In this document: in pieces, positions 56,486-64,000 of the stretch | Position numbering within the stretch: position 1 is the stretch's first letter | How the letters are laid out: the number at the start of each line of letters is the position of its first letter | Assembly: GCA_963556145.1 (NCBI GenBank) | Contig: OY744470.1 | Location: 3,968,001-4,032,000 of the forward strand | Reading direction: 5' to 3' | Length of the DNA stretch: 64,000 nt | Source of the DNA: Hygrocybe punicea | Taxonomy: Eukaryota; Basidiomycota; Agaricomycetes; Agaricales; Hygrophoraceae | The notes under the pieces: generated by a model | What the model was told of the DNA's origin: nothing | Seen by the model: the letters and a program-made list of their open reading frames with translations, nothing else | Databases searched by the model: none | Made by a program: the position numbers and the translations under genes

Positions 56486-59403
56486 CTAAGCTGCTAATGA
56501 GTTTATATCCTGAACGTTAGGCATGAGCTGAGTAACCTCAACCTCTGGACTTGGTTGTTCAATTTCTTCATCTACGCGTGGTTTTTTGGGAACGTCAGCT
56601 CGACTTGCAGCTGGATGTTGACCCAATTTGCGTTTTGGTGTGGTGGTGAGAGGGTTTTCATAGGTAATGTCCTATCATAGATTGATACGGTGGTTGTTTG
56701 CAGCCATGAGAAGTGCTGGGACTTACGGTGGTTGGCACAGTCACAGTTGACAATGTTGACACATGGCCTGGAACGTGTTCGGCCTCATCACTACTATCAA
56801 ACACGTTCTCGATACCACCAGCCGTCACTTCTACATGTTGAGCATCGAGACGATCACCCTTGATTCAAGTGCAATCAGGACACGCCAGGTCGATAATGGG
56901 TGGTGACTTACAGTTGTCGAGACCTGACTCAGATCAGTTGTGGCATTGTATAGAGGCAAGTCAAACGGATATTCATCATCGCCTTCACCTTTGATCTCCA
57001 GCAGCCCACCAAATGTCTCCATATACCTTGACTTTACCACACCGAAGACCTCGTTACTTGATACAATCTGCAGCTCCGGAAGTGGTACGAGATCTTCTCT
57101 CAGTATTTTCTCATTCTTTAACAACGAGTTCCATAGACTGGCAACTTGACTGACAAGGTGGATGTGATGTGAACTGAATGTTGATGTGATGAACGGCTTA
57201 GCTTTGTCCTGAGCAGATGCGATGCGAATATTCCGGTGAAGGACAAAGTCATGAGCCAATGCAACGAAGACTTCAAGGCCACTTGCGAATGAACGCTGAA
57301 TTGAGTTCCACCCCTTGTGTGAGCCCTCAATACGACTATCATCAGAAGAGATATCATGGCGCGTCCTAGCTAGACACCCTTTCTGTACGTGACGGAGCTG
57401 TTCAGCATGGGTCTGCTAATAACATCCAGCAGTGTACCATGACTGCAATGTTAGGAAATACAGACCTTCGAAGCCGTGGCCGACCAGACATCTCCTTGCA
57501 TGGACCACTTCTCAAATGCTGCAGTCAGTTTAAATGCTTGCTCTTCTTTGTTTCGGTACACAGCGCTAACACCTTTTCCAGCTCGTGTCTTCAGAATTGC
57601 GTCGGTAATATCCTTGGCAACTGCATTTCGATGTGGATTCTTAACACCATTAATCACCATGATAAGATACCTAGATTACTTAGGTGAGTATTATGAATAT
57701 GATAGTTGGATCTGTACTAGATTTATTGGATTATTTACGGAGCTATTGTGTTGGCAAGACACAATAATTCCGTAGATGATCTAATAATTCCTTCAATATT
57801 TTACGCACCTCATCAGGAAGTGATATACATCAAGGATGACATGGGTTTCAGGCATGGGTTTCAAGACAGCACTCCGGACCTGGCAACAATTATCAACGAC
57901 TACCATCTCAGGTAACAGGGTGTTTAGTTGTTCGCAACGTTGTGCGTATCCTTCAAGAATTTCAGTCATTTCATCTGGTGAGCCACTCTGACATAGGCGC
58001 TAACAATCCATTTCAGAATTTTGGAACAGGAAACAAGCGGAAGACATACCCAACTGATTATTTCATTGGCCTCGTTGATGGCACTAAGTATTCCACCTTT
58101 CATGATCTTTGTTCTTTTTTTCTGCTTATCTACAACCGTAGCTTTTCCTGCAACACGGAATGTGTTGTCAAGAGACAAACATGTTCCTAAATGAATGTGT
58201 CAGCTTCGGCAGTTATTGTAGATCATTTGCGAGCATCATCTACCAGTGAGTGTTCGGATATACTTGTCAGACTCGTTCTTCCGGGTGCGTTCACTGAATT
58301 CAAGATAGATGTCTGTGATCAAGTCATCGGTAATGGAAATGTCGGAGTATCCATCAACATTGTGTGGGCCCGAGAATTTCATCAAGGAAAAGGGCTGAAA
58401 AGGAGATATGTGACGGCGTTCAACATTTTGTAGGTACTCGAGCTCTCTTTGTTTGTATTCCAAGAGGTGAAGCTCTGCAAAAATTTCAGTCCATTATCAT
58501 GCTAATAACAACCTCTGATTGATACCCACGTTCTATGTTCTCAGCGAGACCCATTGATGTCAATGATGGACGAAACTCGATCACCAAATTGAAAAGGTCA
58601 TGAGTGACGGCACATCGTTTGAAGAAGAATGGAATGTTTCCTGGAAACGGGTGAGTTTATCATCAATTGGTGAAATGAATTACAAACGTGGGATAGCCCA
58701 ATGCTCCCATTTCTTCCAGAAGATCAGATTGGTAGTTGCAAAGCAAAATGTTCCATCATCACTTCCAACGCTTCCTTTGGCGCGGGAGAAACGAGTTTCG
58801 CAAGGTTTGCATATTAACTGATAGCCCAGTGCAGTCTCTTCCTGGCAGACTCCATGCAACTCACGGTGGCCTGTTGTTGTCCAACCATCCCAACGTACAT
58901 CTGTGGAGTCGCACTGAGGGCATTTGTTGAGGTTGTCATGAAAAAATGGATGAATGATATTGAGTGGTTTTAGGTAAGCTGTTTGCGGCTGAATGACTGG
59001 TACAGATTGACGCTTTCTGATTTGCAGATAAGATGGAGGAATGAATCGGGGACCAAATAATGGAATATCCTTGGGTAAGCTTGGTGGGAGGTTATCTTTT
59101 TTCGAGTTGCCATGACATTTCGTCAGCTTGTAGACAAATGCAACATATTCCACAACGTGTGCCTCCCATTCAAGCTGTGGAGTCGAAATGGACTGGACTT
59201 TTGTCCCGGAACCACGGTGTTTGATCCAAGATTTCACTCGGGCATCCACCTGTAAATGTATGTGATGGTATTCATTGAAAGTGAGCAAAGAAATAACTGA
59301 CCGCTGCTTTCCATTTGGGTTCGAATTCTTTCTTCTCTTTGGGGGACACAGCAGCGGAATTTTTTATGATAGATATCACAATGGATGGCTCGAATGTTGA
59401 CAT
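56486..59403 (-). CDS. Intact ten-exon DDE/RNase H-fold transposase-like protein (781 aa)
   Basis: Exons (minus): 59302-59403, 58688-59249, 58530-58640, 58244-58474, 58050-58186, 57809-57987, 57466-57670, 56912-57412, 56727-56858, 56486-56671. All nine introns have GT-AG ends and phases agree throughout. A zinc ribbon lies at residues 144-184 (CPQC...CKPC), followed by FCFATTNLIFWKKWEHWAIPR. Proposed DDE triad: D342 in LSLDNTFR, D413 in VVVDNCC and E538 in RIEGSHKGWN, with ILDVYHFLMRY between the second Asp and the Glu, a layout like MULE-type transposases. The C-terminus has KRKLGQ...KKPRVDE, NLS-like. Intron 57671-57808 is enlarged by a fold-back. I recognise it as a multi-copy agaricomycete family; the transposase assignment is inference from the motif layout. 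It is divergent from the XPG gene, ATGs 246 bp apart. Confidence 0.82.
57717..57800. repeat. Small fold-back inside an intron of the DDE gene
   Basis: Arms TATTGGATTATTTACGGAG...TATTGTGTT and AACACAAT-like reverse copy (ACACAATAATTCCGTAGATG...AATAATTCC) pair imperfectly around a TGGCAAG loop. It accounts for most of the 138-nt length of an intron whose siblings are 47-62 nt. Confidence 0.55.
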
Positions 59404-59649
59404 GCTGGTGGGAACGGAAGAGATTTATTAATAAAATAGGAGGTTCATTTCAGATCTTCATCTTCTACTAATTGCCTGTCACAATCACATATTCTCACCG
59501 CCACTGAAATTTGACACTGTTCAAGTAACATGTATTCCAGACTACAGGTGCTGTACAACTAGTAAGATGGACTTGGAATATACGGTATTCAAATTTGGAT
59601 GTCTCGATCAGTCATATAGGGGTATTCTGCGTCTTGAAAGCTTCTTATG
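59404..59649. promoter_or_regulatory. Shared intergenic region of the divergent DDE and XPG genes
   Basis: 246 bp between the two start codons; the only place for both promoters, so co-regulation is plausible. AT-rich, with AATAAAATAGG near 59433 and no clear TATA box at canonical distance for either gene. Confidence 0.5.
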
Positions 59650-61737
59650 ATGGGTGTAAAAGGATTGTGGAATGTACGTTAAACCTACACAACCTGGAAT
59701 TCACATACTAATCTACCAGTTTGCAGGTTCTATTGCCAGCTGCACAAGAGCGGTCATTCACAGAGATTGCTGTTATGGAGGGGTTTGTGAAGAATCGACA
59801 TGGGTTAAAAACAATCATTGTAGGCATTGATGCAAGGTAGCATTTGAATCTCACATGATTCGTTCGGTATTGCTGTAGGCTAATTTAGCTTTACAGTATT
59901 TGGTTTACTCAGGCACAGTTTGCATTTCACACCGGCCACTCACAAGCTGGCCAAAATCCCGAATTTCGTAGTATTTTTTTTAAACTGGCTCGCCTTCTCC
60001 AGGTCCCTGTAACCCCACTGTTTGTGTTTGATGGCCCTGGACGTCCCTCTGTCAAACGAGGAGTCAATGTTGTTAAAAGGCCGGACTGGCTGACTGCACC
60101 GCTTCAAGAACTTCTAGATGCATTTGGTTATCAATATTACACAGCAAGCTTTATTAGCAATTGTTAGAGACCGGATTAACATACTTGCAATAGGCACCCG
60201 GGGAGGCCGAGGCTGAATTGGCTTGCCTCAATGAAGCGCATATTATTGATGCTATCATTACCGAAGATAGCGATACACTCTTATTTGGTGCCACACATGT
60301 TATCCGCAAGTGAGCAGCTGGATCATGATTGATACATAAATTCTAATGAAACTTGATTACAAAGTTGGACGGCAAGCTCAGATAATGTCAAAGTCTACAC
60401 TGCTCAATCAATTGCAAGAACAACCGAGGTTTCTCTCACTCGTGGTGGTATGATTCTAATTGCACTGCTGAGTGGTGGCGATTACAGTCCTGTCGGTTCC
60501 ATATCCACTGTGATATACTGTATTCTGATTGAATGCCTGACAAAGGCCGGTCTCCCGAACTGTGGAGTTGTAATTGGACAAGGTCTTGCTCATGCAGGCC
60601 TTGGTGATTCACTCTTAACAGCAGCTCTGAATTTATCAGCATCTGAGCTTCAAGATTTCCTTACAACGTGGCGGGGGGAACTACGCACAGAACTCTCATC
60701 AAATTCAAGTGGCCACTTATCTCGGAAATACCACTCATTGGCAGAATGTGTCCCTGACTCCTTCCCCGAACCCCTCCACCTGCTCTTCTATGCAAAGCCA
60801 ATGACTTCGTGGTCAGAAGGCACTGTGGGCCCAGATCTTTCTATGCTTTGACCATTTCAGCCCAATATCTCAAGGTTGGCAAGCATATGTGAACGTCGTT
60901 TTGACTGGGAACATAGTGCAGGAGGCGTCTTAACTAAATTCAACAGGATTCTCTGGGATGGTGTATGTATACAGATGCTATGCAACTACGATCCGGTGAG
61001 TCCCATTTTCATCAAGTCTCGGGCAATGTAATGCTCAATGCCTCAGATTCCGTCTCCATTGCAAAATGGGAGCTCGAGCTTTGCGGCATCTTCCATTTGC
61101 AGTATTCGCTTGTTTAAATTGGCACAAGCACCCGCAACAACCCTCAAGCTATATCGTGTCCACTATTCAACTTTGATCCTTGATCTCATTGTGGAATCGT
61201 GTCTCAAGGATGGTCGTAGTGCTGGCATCACTCCTGAAGCTGGAGCCTTTCGCTCCGTTTGGATTCCTACTCCTCTTTTGGACTACGCACTTCCAAGCAT
61301 GGTAGCAGATTATAATCAACTTCGATCAGCCAAACGTCCAAGTGGTCTTGCGCTGCCTCTCAAACCAGTGCGTCATTATCTGTGAATTTTCTCTTGCAAA
61401 TTAATTATGTTAGGAAGATCTTTGCGGATCTCCACCATACACGTCTTCAAGGCCGACCACAGGCAGAAACTGCGTGGGATACAGGCTTGGGAAGTAGCTC
61501 AGGATCTGGCCATCAATTCATTACCTCAATCTCAGGCGAGTCCGAGTCGGAGGTGATTGATCTTACTATGGATGATTTGGAAGGTGTGTATACTCGTTTT
61601 AATTTTGCTATCAATTCGTTACCCTGTTCCCAGGCAACTCGGAGGTGATCGACCTTACTATGGATGATTCGGAAGGTGTGTACACTCATTGATTTTGATT
61701 CTATCTAATGACGAGGACAGAGTGTGAAGCTGCGTAG
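59650..61737 (+). CDS. Intact eleven-exon XPG/FEN1-like (PIN-fold) nuclease, 527 aa, with tandem SIM-like C-terminus
   Basis: Exons: 59650-59673, 59727-59836, 59897-60143, 60194-60309, 60365-60491, 60546-60824, 60861-60995, 61047-61367, 61418-61583, 61634-61675, 61721-61737. Phases agree to a 527-residue frame ending in TAG. Starts MGVKGLW, the canonical XPG N-terminus. Acidic metal-binding residues present: D43 (VGIDAS), D90 (FVFDG), E131 and E133 (APGEAEAEL), D152 and D154 (ITEDSDTLL), D205 (SGGDYSP). This fits a structure-specific 5'-flap or Holliday-junction nuclease of the FEN1/GEN1 class. Unusual points: intron 60144-60193 is GC-AG, intron 60825-60860 is only 36 nt, and exons 9 and 10 encode duplicated EVIDLTMDD (residues 498-506 and 512-520). 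The neighbour is a divergent DDE gene. Confidence 0.9.
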
Positions 61738-61763
61738 CATGATTAGTGCAGGGCAAATGAATC

Positions 61764-61785
61764 TCTCAACAACTAGTTGTTGAGA
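61764..61785. terminator. Perfect 22-bp palindrome 27 bp after the XPG stop codon
   Basis: Each half is TCTCAACAACT. It can form a perfect hairpin in the transcript or be a dimeric protein site; a role in 3' end formation is only a possibility. Confidence 0.4.
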
Positions 61786-61885
61786 AGGCCTGAGTCAATG
61801 TATTATCAATTTCTGTCTGCGTGTACTTGTATTCATATTCATATTATCTGATACTTCAACTTGAATGCAGGGAGCCAGAAATAAT

Positions 61886-61982
61886 GTCAAGGGCTTCGAA
61901 AGCCCTGGCCAATTTTAACGATTCCGAAAAGGAAAACCCTTGGCCCAGGAATGCACCAGAGGGCCTCGAATAACCCTTGAAA
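61886..61982. repeat. Short fold-back with TCAAGGG ends
   Basis: About 97 bp with ends TCAAGGG and CCCTTGA and an internal near-palindrome AGGGCTTCGAAAGCCCT; GGCCAA/TTGGCC also pair. Probably a tiny MITE; no target duplication could be fixed. Confidence 0.45.
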
Positions 61983-62479
61983 TGACCGATTTTTCCTTTC
62001 TCTTGCTATGCTTACATTTTGATTCCCAGATCTTGCTCGTGCCGCACAACCGAAGCATAGTCTTGCTGAAAGCCCTCCGAGAAAAAGTGAATCATTCGCG
62101 TTCTCAATTAGGATGTGCTTTGATATATGTTTTTCCTACTCAGAAGCTAGACGATGATTGAGTTCAGACTCTGTCTATGAATTGTGAGATATCCAAGCTT
62201 CAATTCCTTAGACATGTACTTTCTCCACAAAGGTACTTACACTGAGTACTAGTTGCAAGTCTTAAGATTATGTATAGTATATTGTAAAGAAGTTTGCCTC
62301 AGGCTAGCGTCGGACTTGGGAAATGTGTAAATTTTGCACCAAAGAGTGTAATTTTTGGGAGTTTGTGGGTGACATAAATGGGGAGTAAATGGTGTAGTGG
62401 AATGGAGACAGGTTCAAGATGGCAGTAGTCTATAGATGCTGTAACCTCAGAGGGTGCTCTTCAAGCATGCTCGAAGTGG
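61983..62479. other. Non-coding stretch, nothing recognised
   Basis: Short ORFs only; the copia LTR follows. Confidence 0.4.
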
Positions 62480-62720
62480 TGTTGGGAATAGTGGCCAAAT
62501 ACGCGAGAAGGATTAGCAATCCGTATGACGTGACCCCGGAACTCAAACCCACCTGTCCGATGAATAATGCTGAAGCGCAGCATGTATTCTACTCACCACA
62601 GGAAACTTCTAGTAGATTTAGCTAGTAGTATAAAAGCCCTCTCAGAGAGAGGCAAATATAATTCATTCCACATAAAAATATCTTAGCAGTCAACAACCAC
62701 TGCAACTATATATTCCAATA
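62480..62720 (+). repeat. 5' LTR of a Ty1/copia element
   Basis: 241 bp, starting TGTTGGGAATA and ending TATTCCAATA (imperfect inverted ends; the expected terminal CA is TA here). TATAAAAG at 62629-62636. Immediately followed by GGTTATGAGCCC (62721-62732), a common copia primer binding site matching an initiator-tRNA segment. Confidence 0.75.
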
Positions 62721-62803
62721 GGTTATGAGCCCTGAACGGCTTTGATGGAAACATGATCACACACCTCCAAACATCGCATTACTACCTCGTATACTAGCTG
62801 ACT

Positions 62804-64000
62804 ATGACGGACGAAGTCACGCACACATCGGGATCCTACTGGATCGAGTTATTGAAGGGAAACAATTGGATGCCGTGAAAGAGACAGATGTTAGCCATGC
62901 TTCAGGATCTTGGGTTAGAGACATACATTGATGTGGAATCAAATGCCCCTGTCCCGGCAGACACATCCCGTCCTACATCAGAGGAATCTGAAGTGATGAA
63001 GAAATGGCGCAGCGGAGACGCCAAGACGAGGACGTGGATCGAGCTCGCAATTGGCGACATGGAAATGATACATATCATTGGCGCACACACGGTGAGTGAG
63101 ATGTGGAAGCAGCTAACCTTGGAAAAGGAATCCAGGGGGAAGCTCGGAATATTGGTGACGTGACATGCATTGTACCGGTCGATTGCTGAAGAAGGATTTG
63201 ACCTAATCGAGCACATATCGAAGCTCCAGAAACTGCAGGAGGAACTCCACTTGATGGGAAGCCTCGTTTCTGACAAAGACTTCGCGATGATACTTGTATC
63301 CTCCTTACCGGAAAGTTGGGACTTGTATACATCAGTGTATTTAGGCTTGAAGAAGGACAGAACATCACTGACATCACATGAACTAGTCACAATCCTATTG
63401 GAGGAAGACCGCAGGCACTGTGAGTGCAGTGGAGATCCTAACAACGTCACTATGCATGGGAGGTTCACTGGAAAGCGCGACGGAAAGGGTAACGGAAAGC
63501 AGAAAGCAGCTGATTCCGAAACGGAATGCTTCAACTGCCACAAGAAGGGACATATGGCAAAGGACTGCTGGTCTAAAGGTGGTGGAAAGGAAGGGCAAGG
63601 GCTAAAAGGGAAAGGAAAGGGCACCGGAAAGGGTGGAAACCAACGGAACAGATTGAATCAAGCTGTGGACAATGTCAATAATATGTTACAAGATGTAGCA
63701 TACACAGTGAATACAGACAATATTTCAAACTATGATTGGTTACTGGATTCCGGAACAACAAGTCACATCAGCAATTCCCAAAACACATTCATCATGTACA
63801 AAACTCTGGACGAAGCTACTGTTCAAGGACTAGGAAAGGTAGCTGCTTGAGCTCTTGGTCGTGGAACCATTGTCTTACACTTCACAGTGGATGGAAAGGA
63901 TGTACAGCACCAGCTATGAGATGTACTACATGTACCAGAGTCACGGAACTCACTACTATCACTGAGCCGATGTGACGGCGAGTTCTGTTGTAGACCCAAA
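62804..64000 (+). pseudogene. Ty1/copia gag-pol, 5' part, decayed, runs off the window
   Basis: ATG 62804 (MTDEVTHTSG). UBN2-type gag follows (LKGNNWMP, ALYRSIAEEGFDLIEHISKLQ, LVSSLPESWD). A CCHC zinc knuckle CFNCHKKGHMAKDC lies at about 63528-63570, and a protease-like LLDSGTTSHIS near 63745. In-frame TGA codons: 62876-62878 (a Trp position in relatives, TGG to TGA), 63161-63163, 63848-63850 and 63917-63919 (QL-R-DVLHVPES), the last three at Arg-compatible positions. Integrase and RT would lie beyond the window. Confidence 0.85.

Noticed and set aside
55328..62300. Terminal inverted repeats around the DDE/XPG/zinc-finger cluster
   Set aside because: I compared the flanks 54780-55330 and 61740-62480 by eye and found no matching ends or target duplication; mobility stays a hypothesis.

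Overview
The window looks like transposon-dense nuclear DNA from a mushroom-forming basidiomycete (Agaricomycetes). The evidence is many spliceosomal introns of about 36-62 nt with CTRAY-type branch sites, a FunK1 fungal kinase, a crinkler-type NTPase, a KDZ transposase, DIRS tyrosine recombinases, Ty3/gypsy and Ty1/copia elements, a Helitron, a MULE and hAT-like MITEs. All identifications rest on reading translations and recalled family motifs; no database search was run.

Layout: 1-1020 holds a decayed DIRS-type tyrosine recombinase (minus), followed by a palindromic tandem array (1417-2476), AT-rich DNA with a 225-bp fold-back MITE (3959-4183) and a MULE transposase pseudogene (4817-7454, minus). 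A 5'-truncated Helitron (about 7574-14317) encodes Rep, PIF1 helicase and a C-terminal USP-like protease domain. It sits against the pol stop of a Ty3/gypsy element on the minus strand (14318-25757). LTR-element remnants lie at 25758-27538. A KDZ transposase pseudogene follows (28402-35644). Next is a multi-exon gene (36396-43456) split by a complete LTR element (36767-41735) that carries gag plus an intact antisense three-exon gene. A full-length but inactivated DIRS element spans 44002-48611.

The right third is more gene-like: a small two-exon gene (49483-49917), a crinkler-type NTPase (minus) head to head with a broken FunK1 kinase (plus), a zinc-finger gene with one nonsense codon (minus), and an intact divergent pair. 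The pair is a ten-exon DDE-type protein (56486-59403, minus) and an eleven-exon XPG/FEN1-like nuclease (59650-61737, plus). A Ty1/copia element starts at 62480 and runs off the end.

Three patterns tie the window together. First, decay is dominated by CpG transitions: nearly all premature stops look like CGA to TGA at arginine positions, and all six differences between the two 616-bp LTRs are CpG transitions. Second, six hAT-like non-autonomous elements with 8-bp target duplications are inserted into the Helitron, the gypsy and the KDZ copies. They have different terminal repeats but share intron-like segments and a 52-53-bp CCTCGC...GCGAGG palindrome. Third, the DDE/XPG pair stays fully open while its neighbours decay, which suggests a maintained function or a recent arrival.
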